Shown here: positions 53,510 through 62,081 of the stretch, one piece after another
Layout of the letters: every line of letters begins with the position of its first letter
How positions within the stretch are numbered: position 1 is the stretch's first letter
The notes under the pieces: generated by a model
Told to the model about the DNA's origin: nothing
Databases searched by the model: none
Seen by the model: the letters and a program-made list of their open reading frames with translations, nothing else
DNA from: Paenibacillus_V sp046244365
GTDB taxonomy: Bacteria; Bacillota; Bacilli; Paenibacillales; NBRC-103111
Direction: 5' to 3'
DNA length: 64,000 bases
Assembly: GCF_046244365.1 (NCBI RefSeq)
Contig: NZ_CP176395.1
Span: 3,038,001-3,102,000, forward strand
Translations under genes and position numbers: made by a program

Positions 53510-53537
53510 GGAGGCCCCCTGGGGGGGGCCTCCTTTC
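53510..53537 (+). terminator. GC-rich terminator after cassette A
   Basis: GGAGGCCCCC, TGGG, GGGGGCCTCC, then TTTC. Strong stem with a weak T-run. Confidence 0.65.
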
Positions 53538-53544
53538 ATGTTGG

Positions 53545-53726
53545 GCGTGCCCGGAGGCACGCATCTTCTAGCCGTGAAAGTCCGGTCATGGGAGGGGCCA
53601 AGCCCATAACCGGGGATTCCGGCGATTTCTGCTACGCTGCTTGCCGAAGGTAAGCCTTGAGGCCGGATGGCTTTCGCTTGCCCATAATTTGCTCAAGAAG
53701 GCGGCAGTGGAACAAAAAAGGAAAAT
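53545..53726. ncRNA. Structured segment between two terminators, group II intron-like
   Basis: Consecutive helices: GCGTGCC-CGGA-GGCACGC (53545-53562), then CTAGCCGTGAAAGTCC, then CCGGTCATGGG/CCCATAACCGG (one mismatch, 53582-53612), then CCGGGGATTCCGG. The TCTAGxxGTGAAAGTCC string resembles the 5' domain of some bacterial group II introns. No reverse transcriptase or 3' domain V is present. Either an intron fragment or an unrelated structured RNA. Confidence 0.3.
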
Positions 53727-53767
53727 GGCGGCGCAGGGATAGCATCCCTAACGCCGCCATTTTTTAA
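53727..53767. terminator. Bidirectional terminator
   Basis: AAAATGGCGGCG ... CGCCGCCATTTTTT with an inner AGGGAT/ATCCCT stem. Serves the converging minus-strand gene that ends at 53819 and transcripts from the left. Confidence 0.8.
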
Positions 53768-53818
53768 ATAAACACCATGTTTTCACAATTGCGCTGTTCT
53801 CAAAATGAGCCATCCTCA

Positions 53819-55414
53819 TCATTTGCTGTAAGCATCCAGCCCCTTTTGCATGATCGCGATCATCTCGTCTACGCGCATGCTCTTCAGCTTCGCCACATAG
53901 GCATCCCACTCCTGCTCGATGCCGCCATTGACAACCCAGTGGATGAACGTCTGTCTGACGTACTCCTTGACGTTCATCTGCAGCTGAGTCAGCTTGTCGC
54001 GATCGTCCGGCGAGTAGGCGACATAATCGGGAAAGAACATGTCGAGCGGTGCGACAACCGGCTCGTACATCGCAACTGCCCCGGCGCGGTCGGCATTGCT
54101 GTTTCCCGGCAGGTAACGGAGCTTGGCGGCTAAATCCGGCGTCATGGCCGATATGCCATCCACATTGGGAAATTCGCCCTCGGTCCCGCTTTCCGGCAAA
54201 ATGTCGTACGTCCCGTCGTCATTCTTCTTTGTACCGTCTCCGAACAGCCCATACAATTCCTGTACGGTCCAATCGGGATCGGCCAGCAAGTCAGCCAACC
54301 GGGCCGTGGCGACCGGATACTTGTTGTTATTGAAGATGGTGAACTGATTGTTGCGGACGATCCAGGTTTGCCGCCGGTACAGCTGCCTGGACACGCCTTC
54401 GGCTTTGGGCGGGAGCATCGGCACATAGACGTCGGGATTTGGATTGCTGTAGGCTTCAAAGGATCCGGCAATTTCCGGCTTTGCCCCCCATTTCGCATAA
54501 AAAGCGCTCCAATCGTCCGTGAATACTTCGGGCGGAATCAACCCCTCCTCATAAAGCCTGTGCAAGTAGGCAAGCGGCTTTTTGATTTCCGGATTCAAGG
54601 CCTGGAATCGGACCTTGCCGTTCTCGACCGACACATAGTTTTCGTCCGGTACGAGGATGCCGAAGGAGCCCCCGAACAAATCCAACTGACCGCCCACATA
54701 TTGATCCCAACGAAAATAATACGGGATCGCGTCTTTCGGAATGTCTCCTTTTCCGGCGTTCGCCTTAAATTGCGCCAGCGCATAGGCGAATTGCTCGGTT
54801 GTGGCCGGAACCTGCAAACCGAGCTGGTCCAACCATTTCTTGTTGATCAACCATTGATCGCGTATGCCCAAATAGACGTTGTTTTGTTGAACGAGGCCGA
54901 GCGCATAAATGTTTCCGTCAGCGGCGGTCATCGCTTTTTTGACGGCGGGATTCGAATGAAGCAGCTTCGTCCAATTGGGAGCGTATTTCAGCAGGCTGGA
55001 GAACGGTACGATGTCCCCGGCGTTTTGCGCCGTTTCGATTTGAAACGGCGACGGGTCGGCGCGCAGCATGAGATCGGGATATTGCCTGGAGGCGAACATC
55101 AGGTTCAGCTTGTCCCGGTTGTCGACGGATATTTGTCTGATATCGAGATGGATGCCGCTCTTCTTCTCCAAGGCTTGGAAAAATTTAGATTGATTGTAGT
55201 CGCCTTTGAACGAGGTAACGATGACGGTTTTGAGCGTTATCGGCCGGTCCACAATCGGATACCCGGTCAAATGGACGGCGACGCCGTTTTCGATAATCCG
55301 GTTAGCGTCTCCCGAAGCGACGGGGGAGTCGGAAGTTGCCGATCGCTCGCATCCCGGCAAGAGAATGGCGGACCCTAACGCGACGACGAGAAGCAATCCG
55401 GTCCATTTGTTCAC
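53819..55414 (-). CDS. Orphan solute-binding lipoprotein (LplA-like)
   Basis: 531 residues from GTG 55414 behind GAGAGGAAG; the frame upstream is longer but would put a basic stretch before the signal peptide. Lipobox LLPGC near residue 20. The body follows the same plan as 45830 and 58374: HLTGYPIVDRPITLKTVIVT, RDQWLINKKWLDQLGLQVPA, ending AIMQKGLDAYSK, but it is more divergent. It has no permease genes of its own and is transcribed divergently from the membrane AraC regulator at 55651. It could serve the permeases of cassette A or B or act as a sensor partner. Confidence 0.9.
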   Translation of the reverse strand: MNKWTGLLLVVALGSAILLPGCERSATSDSPVASGDANRIIENGVAVHLTGYPIVDRPITLKTVIVTSFKGDYNQSKFFQALEKKSGIHLDIRQISVDNRDKLNLMFASRQYPDLMLRADPSPFQIETAQNAGDIVPFSSLLKYAPNWTKLLHSNPAVKKAMTAADGNIYALGLVQQNNVYLGIRDQWLINKKWLDQLGLQVPATTEQFAYALAQFKANAGKGDIPKDAIPYYFRWDQYVGGQLDLFGGSFGILVPDENYVSVENGKVRFQALNPEIKKPLAYLHRLYEEGLIPPEVFTDDWSAFYAKWGAKPEIAGSFEAYSNPNPDVYVPMLPPKAEGVSRQLYRRQTWIVRNNQFTIFNNNKYPVATARLADLLADPDWTVQELYGLFGDGTKKNDDGTYDILPESGTEGEFPNVDGISAMTPDLAAKLRYLPGNSNADRAGAVAMYEPVVAPLDMFFPDYVAYSPDDRDKLTQLQMNVKEYVRQTFIHWVVNGGIEQEWDAYVAKLKSMRVDEMIAIMQKGLDAYSK

Positions 55415-55650
55415 GATTCTATCTTCCTCTCCGTTTTGCCGCAGATGGGTCGACCCCATAGCGCTAATTAATACAACAAGAATAGCAAGTAAGCATGGTT
55501 TCGTAAATATGCGGTTGTTGAGGCATAGGCGATTATTCCAAAGTGGGCGGTGGGGCGTCCGGCGAATGTACATTCCCGGAAGTTTGAGATATATTTAATA
55601 ACAAAAACAATATGAAAGCGCAATCATGTAAGGAAAGGCGGTATGCGAAT

Positions 55651-57921
55651 ATGCTTTGGCCAAAACGCAGCGTTTTGCAAAGAAACCGGCTGTATTTGCA
55701 GTATTTGTTTTCCTACATGCTGGTATTAGCCATCCCTCTCGCCATTATCGCCATGCTGGTTTACAACTATTTCTTCCATTTGCTGAAAGAAGAAGTGGTC
55801 AAAAACAACGTCAATCTACTCCAGCATGTTGTCACCGCCGTCGATACGAATATTACGGGCATGAACACGGTGGCCTACCAAATCTATAACAACCCGGATC
55901 TGACGACGCAGCAAATCGGCGACGGTCCGAATAATACGTCCAGAGGCATCCATCAATTAAAAAGCTATATTTCCGGCAGCAACTTTGTAACCGATGTCGT
56001 GGTTTACTACAATCAGTTGAACAAGTTCGTCTCCTCGACGCGAACGTTCACGATGAAGGATTTTTTGAAAACATACTACGGAGATGCGGTCTCCGAAGAA
56101 CAATTTCAAGTGTCGGCCCGGAACATAAACGGCAATGCGGTCTGGGTGCCAGGCAGCGATTCGGATGGAGGCGATGGGGGCAAGATCGTGACGTATTTGG
56201 TGCCCAACAGCTCGAATTACGACAAACGCATGGTGCTGTTCATCATCAAGCAGCGGGCGTTTGAACAGATCATGGGCAGCGACAAAGGCAATATCATGGC
56301 GATGAACCCGAATCGCCAGATCGTCGCCGCCTCCAAAGAAATCAATCGTCCGACCGGGCAGGAGCTGCTGGCCTTCATTCGACCGGATCTGCCCGAGCAG
56401 TCGATCATCACGAAGGTGGGAGTTTCCTCCCATTTCGTTTCTTACATTCAGTCCCCGGAAACGGGCTGGAGCTATTTTATGATCATGCCTGTCGTCGAAG
56501 CGATGAGCCAGGTTATCGCCGCCAAGCAGACCTTCCAATGGGCTCTCCTAGCGATCGTCCTTGCCGCGGGCATCATGATCCTGTTCAATATGCGGGTCAA
56601 TTATCGGCCGATCCGCCAGCTACGCCTGTTTGCGGAATCGGAGACCGGAAGCGTCGCCGAAACCGGAAACGAGTTCGAAGCGGTGCGAATGACGATCAAC
56701 CGGATCAATCGTACGAATAAGATGCTGAATGATCAGGTCAAAAGCAATCGCAACGCAGTCAAGGACTTTCTGCTTAGCAGCCTGATCCGCGGATCTTTTC
56801 CGCATGCGGCCGCCTTTAACGAGAGAGGAAGCGATATCGGCATTTCCTTCAGCAAGCCGTTGTTTCGCGTCGCCATCTTCTCCGTTGCCTTGTCGGAGCG
56901 GCAGCGGAACCAGTCCGCCGCATCGCTTCCCGAGCTAATCGAGCTGATGGAACGGGAGCTGCAAGTCAAGCTCGAAGGTTACGGCCGCATGAACATCGAC
57001 AATCATCTGATTTTCGTTCTGGCGGATCGCCAGGAGCCGGACCGTCAAACGCTGTATGAAGCTTTGACGCTTATGCAGCAGATCATGATGAATCGGCTGG
57101 GCGCCCATATTGCGGTCGTTGTCGGCAAAGGATATACGGAAACGAGACAGATCGGCAAATCGTGCATCGAAGCGTATACGGCGCTCGATTACCGGCTGGT
57201 CAAAGGAACGGACCAAATCATTTATTTCGAAAATACGCAAATCGTGGCCGCATCGGACTATTCGTATCCGGTCGAGGCGCTTCGAACGCTCGAGCTGTCC
57301 ATCATCGAAGGGAACACCGAGCAAATTTCCTCTACCGTTTCGGAGCTCGTAAATCAAATTACCCGGTCCGACATGCCGCTGTTTGAAGCACGCTGCCTGT
57401 GCTACGATATTATCAATACCGTATTGAAGACGATGCAATTGATCAATAAAAAGTTCGTCGGGCTGGATAAAGGCTATATCGACGTCATATCGCTCGCCCA
57501 ATTCGAAACCGTGAAAGACCTCGGGCGGAGCGTCAACGAGGTTTGCCAGTCGATCTGCAGGTACATCAAGGAAAATCGAGAGAAGCACGATCAGGAGCTG
57601 CTCCAGCAGTTGGTCGCCTATATCGACAGTAACTACCACGACATGAATTTTACGGTCCAGAATATGGCCGACCATTTTCACATGTCCCTTTCCAATTTGA
57701 GTTATTATTTCAAGAAATGCTCCGGCCAGAATATCTCCGATTACATGAATTACCTGCGCATCGAAAAAGCGAAGCAACTGCTCAGTTCGACGGAGAAGCC
57801 GCTCATCGAGATCATCTCCGAAATCGGGTATTGCGACGTATCGAGCTTCGTACGCAAGTTCAAGAAGGAGGTCGGCACGACGCCGGGCGTTTTTCGCAAA
57901 ATCACCTATAAAGGCGTATAG
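55651..57921 (+). CDS. Membrane-anchored AraC family regulator of cassette B
   Basis: About 756 residues from ATG 55651 (AAAGGCGG ten bases upstream). TM1 about 17-42 (LFSYMLVLAIPLAIIAMLVY), extracellular sensor to about 295, TM2 about 298-318 (WALLAIVLAAGIMILFNM), cytoplasmic linker, C-terminal AraC domain about 650-750 (VQNMADHFHMSLSNLSYYFK; IEIISEIGYCDVSSFVRKFK). Same architecture as 37674 but only distantly similar. It lies between the divergent orphan binding protein and cassette B, so it probably senses their common substrate. Confidence 0.9.
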   Translation: MLWPKRSVLQRNRLYLQYLFSYMLVLAIPLAIIAMLVYNYFFHLLKEEVVKNNVNLLQHVVTAVDTNITGMNTVAYQIYNNPDLTTQQIGDGPNNTSRGIHQLKSYISGSNFVTDVVVYYNQLNKFVSSTRTFTMKDFLKTYYGDAVSEEQFQVSARNINGNAVWVPGSDSDGGDGGKIVTYLVPNSSNYDKRMVLFIIKQRAFEQIMGSDKGNIMAMNPNRQIVAASKEINRPTGQELLAFIRPDLPEQSIITKVGVSSHFVSYIQSPETGWSYFMIMPVVEAMSQVIAAKQTFQWALLAIVLAAGIMILFNMRVNYRPIRQLRLFAESETGSVAETGNEFEAVRMTINRINRTNKMLNDQVKSNRNAVKDFLLSSLIRGSFPHAAAFNERGSDIGISFSKPLFRVAIFSVALSERQRNQSAASLPELIELMERELQVKLEGYGRMNIDNHLIFVLADRQEPDRQTLYEALTLMQQIMMNRLGAHIAVVVGKGYTETRQIGKSCIEAYTALDYRLVKGTDQIIYFENTQIVAASDYSYPVEALRTLELSIIEGNTEQISSTVSELVNQITRSDMPLFEARCLCYDIINTVLKTMQLINKKFVGLDKGYIDVISLAQFETVKDLGRSVNEVCQSICRYIKENREKHDQELLQQLVAYIDSNYHDMNFTVQNMADHFHMSLSNLSYYFKKCSGQNISDYMNYLRIEKAKQLLSSTEKPLIEIISEIGYCDVSSFVRKFKKEVGTTPGVFRKITYKGV

Positions 57922-57935
57922 ACAGGGAAAAAGGG

Positions 57936-57991
57936 AACCGGCTTTCGGTGACTGCGCATCGGCGATGCGTAGTTGCCGGGAGCCGGTTTTT
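57936..57991 (+). terminator. Terminator of the membrane regulator gene
   Basis: AACCGGCT ... AGCCGGTTTTT with an inner CTGCGCATCG/CGATGCGTAG stem. Confidence 0.8.
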
Positions 57992-58000
57992 CGGTGTATC

Positions 58001-58076
58001 AGAAAGTATATCCCCGCTGTGGCATGGTAAACACCAGCGTCAAAGACGCCGGTAGGCGTTTATCCTTGGTTAGGAG
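58001..58076. repeat. Intergenic repeat of AGAAAGTATATC type, copy 2
   Basis: AGAAAGTATATC, GCTGTGGC, GGTAAACACCAGCGTCAAAG and CGTTTATCCTTGG match the block at 17904-17987 in order. The rest of the gap to 58373 holds nothing I recognise. Confidence 0.55.
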
Positions 58077-58373
58077 CAAGGAGGCAGACGGGACCCATGC
58101 ACATGATTGGAAACCCGCATACCTCCGTACGCGGAAGGCCGCCGACTCCGGCCGAAGCCTTGCGGCGCCTGGCTTCGGCTGTCATGGAAAAATGGCACAT
58201 CGCTCGATAGCGGCCGATTTACGCTTCCGCGGCTCTTCTGCTAGCCTGAAGAAGCGATCGATCCGCAGCGTTTGTTTGACAGACGGTCAGCCCGGCAAAC
58301 AGGCAGTTTGTTTGTCGGCGATCGTCCGGCAGTCAGAATGGGGAAGCAACTTTTGAATAGGGGGAAATGACAG

Positions 58374-60029
58374 ATGAGCAGAAACTGGATCAGGCTCGTT
58401 TCTGGAACCGTTTGCATCGGCGTGCTGGGAGGGGTGTTGGCCGCATGCTCGGACAATGCCGGCAAAGCCGGGGAGAACACGCCGGCGGCAAGCGGCAACG
58501 GCAAAGAAGCGCAACTGCTGGACGGCGGTGTCACGAATGCGACGGGATATCCGATCGCGGCAACGCCGATCACGCTGAACGTAGGCATTATTTACGGCGC
58601 GCATATGGGAGATTTCACGAAGTACGACATTTGGAAAAAAATCGAGGAAAAAACGAACATCAAAATCAATCTGAAAGTTTACAGCGATGTGGAAAAGGTC
58701 AACTTGATGTTCAGCAGCCGGGATTATCCGGACATTATGCTGCGCATGGACCCGACGCCGCAGGCGATTTCCGATGCGGTCGAGGCGAAAGACATCGTGA
58801 ACGTCGACAGCCTGCTGAAATATGCCCCGAACTGGGGCAAGTTTTTAGAGTCCAATCCGGATTTGAAGCAACAGGCTCTCATGCAGGACGGCAAGCTGTA
58901 CGGCTTCCCGTTTGCCCAGATTGACGAATACAGCTACGGCCTGCGCGACCAATGGTTCATCAACCGGAAATGGCTGGATGAACTCGGGCTGAAAATACCG
59001 ACAACGACCGAGGAGTTCAAAAACGTGCTGATGGCCTTTAAAGAAAACGCAGGCAAAGGCTCCATCCCCAAAAACGTGACCCCGTATTATATCCAGTACG
59101 GAAACAGTATCGGCGGTCAGTTCGATTTGTACGCGTCGTTCTGGGTTTATACATCCCCGGGCACCTATTTCATCGTCGAGGACGGCAAGTTCAAATCGCA
59201 GGCCACGAACCCGGACTTGAAAGAGCCGATCCGGTATTTGGCCGATCTGTACAAGAACGGCTTGATCGTTCCGGAAGCGTTCACGGACGACTGGGGCAAA
59301 TATACGGCTGCCATTTCGTCCAACCCGCCGATCGCCGGGTCGATGACCTCGTATAATGATCAAAGTGCAGGCTATACGGACGGGAAATGGTGGTACCCGA
59401 TGGCGCCGCTCAAATCCCCGAACGGCAAAGATCCGATCATTCGCCGTCAAAACCGCAGCATATGGCCGAGAAACTTCGTCATTTTCAAAAACAACAAATA
59501 CCCCGTCGCGTCGGCAAGACTAGCGGATATGCTGGCGGAGCCGGATTGGTCCATGACGATGAACTACGGCAAAGAAGGCGTAGCCTGGACGAAAACGAAC
59601 GACGGCAAATATCAATTGACGAATCAAAAAATCGAAAACGATGCCGACAAAGGGCTTGGCAACTACGGCATCGCGCTGCTCGACGAGAACATGTTCAAAA
59701 ATAAAATCGTCAACACGAACGTGGGCAAGGAAGGCACGAGGGAGTGGGCGTTCAACAACATCTATAAGAAGTATTTGCCCGCCAAAAATTTGAACTACCC
59801 GCCTGTTCCGGCAGGATTGCTGAAGGACACCGAAAAACAGCGCATGACCGATCTGGAAAAAGGCATCAACGATTATATCAAAACGACCGTCGCCAGCTGG
59901 ATATCGGGCAAGGGCAGCGTGGACGCCGAGTGGGACGGTTATGTGAAGAAGCTGCAAAGCATCGGCCTGGATGAATACATCCAATTGAATCAAAAACAGC
60001 TGGATGCAGCCGCCAAGCTCGGGAAGTAA
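58374..60029 (+). CDS. Solute-binding lipoprotein, cassette B
   Basis: 551 residues; lipobox GVLAAC (Cys about 25), linker, then TNATGYPIAATPITLNVGII and HMGDFTKYDIWKKIEEKTNI as in cassette A; the tail EYIQLNQKQLDAAAKLGK also matches. GGGGG precedes ATG 58374. Opens a four-gene cassette parallel to 45830-50620. The differences are spread along the whole length, so the duplication is not recent. Confidence 0.93.
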   Translation: MSRNWIRLVSGTVCIGVLGGVLAACSDNAGKAGENTPAASGNGKEAQLLDGGVTNATGYPIAATPITLNVGIIYGAHMGDFTKYDIWKKIEEKTNIKINLKVYSDVEKVNLMFSSRDYPDIMLRMDPTPQAISDAVEAKDIVNVDSLLKYAPNWGKFLESNPDLKQQALMQDGKLYGFPFAQIDEYSYGLRDQWFINRKWLDELGLKIPTTTEEFKNVLMAFKENAGKGSIPKNVTPYYIQYGNSIGGQFDLYASFWVYTSPGTYFIVEDGKFKSQATNPDLKEPIRYLADLYKNGLIVPEAFTDDWGKYTAAISSNPPIAGSMTSYNDQSAGYTDGKWWYPMAPLKSPNGKDPIIRRQNRSIWPRNFVIFKNNKYPVASARLADMLAEPDWSMTMNYGKEGVAWTKTNDGKYQLTNQKIENDADKGLGNYGIALLDENMFKNKIVNTNVGKEGTREWAFNNIYKKYLPAKNLNYPPVPAGLLKDTEKQRMTDLEKGINDYIKTTVASWISGKGSVDAEWDGYVKKLQSIGLDEYIQLNQKQLDAAAKLGK

Positions 60030-60141
60030 CCGGGCGGCGGGGGATCAGGCGGCAATCGCGGCGGGCCCAATCGCTAAATCAGAGCGGGCTCGCCCAACCC
60101 GCCGCTATCCGCATCCATAGCATGCACGGGAGGAGTTCAGC

Positions 60142-61110
60142 ATGATCGATTCAAATCCGGCAAATCCGGCGATCCGGGAGCAAACCGCGATGCGGCTGTT
60201 CAGCAGGAAACTGCTCAAGGTGAAAGAGAATATCGGCTTGTACTTTCTGGTCCTTCCCGCATTGCTCTATGTCATTCTGTTCGAATATGTTCCTTTATAC
60301 GGCGTCCTGATCGCCTTCGAAAACTTTAAACCGGTCAAGGGCATATTGGGGAGCGACTGGGTCGGGCTGTATCATTTCGAGCGATTTTTCAAGCTGGACA
60401 TCTTTTGGACGCTGATCAAAAATACGTTATCGCTCAGCTTATACACGCTGCTGGCCGGCTTCCCCATTCCGATCATTCTCGCTCTGGCGCTCAACAGCAC
60501 GAACAGCAAGCGGCTGAAAAGCGTCGTGCAGACGATCACGTACGCTCCGCATTTCATCTCGACGGTCGTACTCGTCGGCATGCTCAACGTGTTTCTGGCT
60601 CCCCGCCTGGGGATTGTCAGCCAGATCCTGCATAACATCGGCCTGACTTCGGGGCCGCTCATGATTTTGTCCGATCCCGGCGCTTTCGGGCATCTTTACG
60701 TATGGTCCGGCGTTTGGCAGGGGATGGGCTGGGGGAGCATCATCTATTTGGCGGCCTTGTCGGGCGTGGACCCTTCGCTTCATGAAGCGGCGATCGTGGA
60801 TGGCGCCAACAAATTTCAGCGTGCGTGGTATATCGATCTGCCCTCGATTCTGCCGACCATCGTCACCCTGCTGATCTTGAACTGCGGGGGCATATTGAGC
60901 GTCGGCTTCGAGAAAGCGTTTTTGATGCAAAACGCTTTGAACTTGGGCGCTTCCGAAGTCATCTCCACTTATGTTTACAAGGTCGGCCTGCTCCAGTCCC
61001 AATACAGCTTCTCGGCGGCGGTCGGCCTGTTCAATGCGGTTGTGAATTTGATTTTGCTGCTTTCGGTCAACAAATTAGCCAAGAAATTGGGCCAAAACGG
61101 TATTTTCTAA
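60142..61110 (+). CDS. ABC sugar permease, LplB-like, cassette B
   Basis: 322 residues; GGGAGGAG precedes ATG 60142. Six membrane segments; ENIGLYFLVLPALLYVILFE and EAA loop HEAAIVDGANKFQRAWYIDL nearly identical to the cassette A permease. Its N-terminus (MIDSNPANPAIREQTAM) has a normal start, which helps judge the uncertain start of 47534. Confidence 0.93.
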   Translation: MIDSNPANPAIREQTAMRLFSRKLLKVKENIGLYFLVLPALLYVILFEYVPLYGVLIAFENFKPVKGILGSDWVGLYHFERFFKLDIFWTLIKNTLSLSLYTLLAGFPIPIILALALNSTNSKRLKSVVQTITYAPHFISTVVLVGMLNVFLAPRLGIVSQILHNIGLTSGPLMILSDPGAFGHLYVWSGVWQGMGWGSIIYLAALSGVDPSLHEAAIVDGANKFQRAWYIDLPSILPTIVTLLILNCGGILSVGFEKAFLMQNALNLGASEVISTYVYKVGLLQSQYSFSAAVGLFNAVVNLILLLSVNKLAKKLGQNGIF

Positions 61111-61124
61111 AGGCGGGAATCAAG

Positions 61125-62027
61125 ATGACGGACTTAACGCGCAAAAGCGGATCTGATCGGGCGTACGATATTATGAACGGCATATTTTTGGTGCTGATGC
61201 TGGTCATTGTGGCGTACCCGCTGTACTTTATCGTAATCGCTTCCTTCAGCGACCCTTCAGCAGTCGGAACGGGCATGGTGATCTTGTTTCCGAAGCGCAT
61301 CAATTGGAAAGGATTCGAGCTTATTTTCGAATACAAGCAGCTATGGATAGGCTATCGCAACACCGTTTTTTACACCGTCATGGGAACGCTGCTCAGCGTC
61401 AGCCTGACGCTGATGACGGCTTATGCTTTTTCGAGGCGGGACATGGTCGGACGGGGCGTCATCGTGACGCTGTTCATCATTCCGATGTTTATAAGCGGCG
61501 GGCTGATCCCAACCTACTTGCTGATAAGAGATTTGAACCTGATCAACAATCCGCTCATCGTCGTCATTCTCGGAAGCGTCAGCATGTGGAACATCATCAT
61601 TACGAGAACGTTCTTTCAATCCACCATCCCCATCGAGCTGTTCGAAGCGGCGAAAATGGACGGCTGCGGCAATATCGGCTACTTTATCCGGATCGTCCTG
61701 CCGCTGTCCAAAGCGATTATCGCGGTTTTGGTCGTATTCACGGCCGTTTGGCATTGGAATTCGTTTTTTAACGCGCTGATTTATTTGAACGACCGGAATT
61801 ACATTCCGCTGCAACTGGTGCTTAGGGAAATATTGACGAGCCAGACGCAGATGATGCAGCAGCTTGATCTCGGCATTGTGGACCAGAACATGGCTGAACA
61901 AATGATGCTGACCGAGTCCGTCAAATACGGCATCATTATCGTTTCCAGCTTGCCGATTTTGTGCCTGTACCCGTTTGCGCAAAAATATTTCGTTAAGGGG
62001 GTCATGATCGGTTCGCTGAAAGGGTGA
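61125..62027 (+). CDS. ABC sugar permease, YtcP-like, cassette B
   Basis: 300 residues; start ATG 61125 behind AAAGGCGGG. Longer frames upstream lie inside the preceding gene. EAA loop FEAAKMDGCGNIGYFIRIVL and ending KYFVKGVMIGSLKG match cassette A. Confidence 0.93.
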   Translation: MTDLTRKSGSDRAYDIMNGIFLVLMLVIVAYPLYFIVIASFSDPSAVGTGMVILFPKRINWKGFELIFEYKQLWIGYRNTVFYTVMGTLLSVSLTLMTAYAFSRRDMVGRGVIVTLFIIPMFISGGLIPTYLLIRDLNLINNPLIVVILGSVSMWNIIITRTFFQSTIPIELFEAAKMDGCGNIGYFIRIVLPLSKAIIAVLVVFTAVWHWNSFFNALIYLNDRNYIPLQLVLREILTSQTQMMQQLDLGIVDQNMAEQMMLTESVKYGIIIVSSLPILCLYPFAQKYFVKGVMIGSLKG

Positions 62028-62081
62028 GCCGGGATTTGAAGCGGCGCCGCCGCTATCCATCTATAACAGAGGTGAAGGCAA

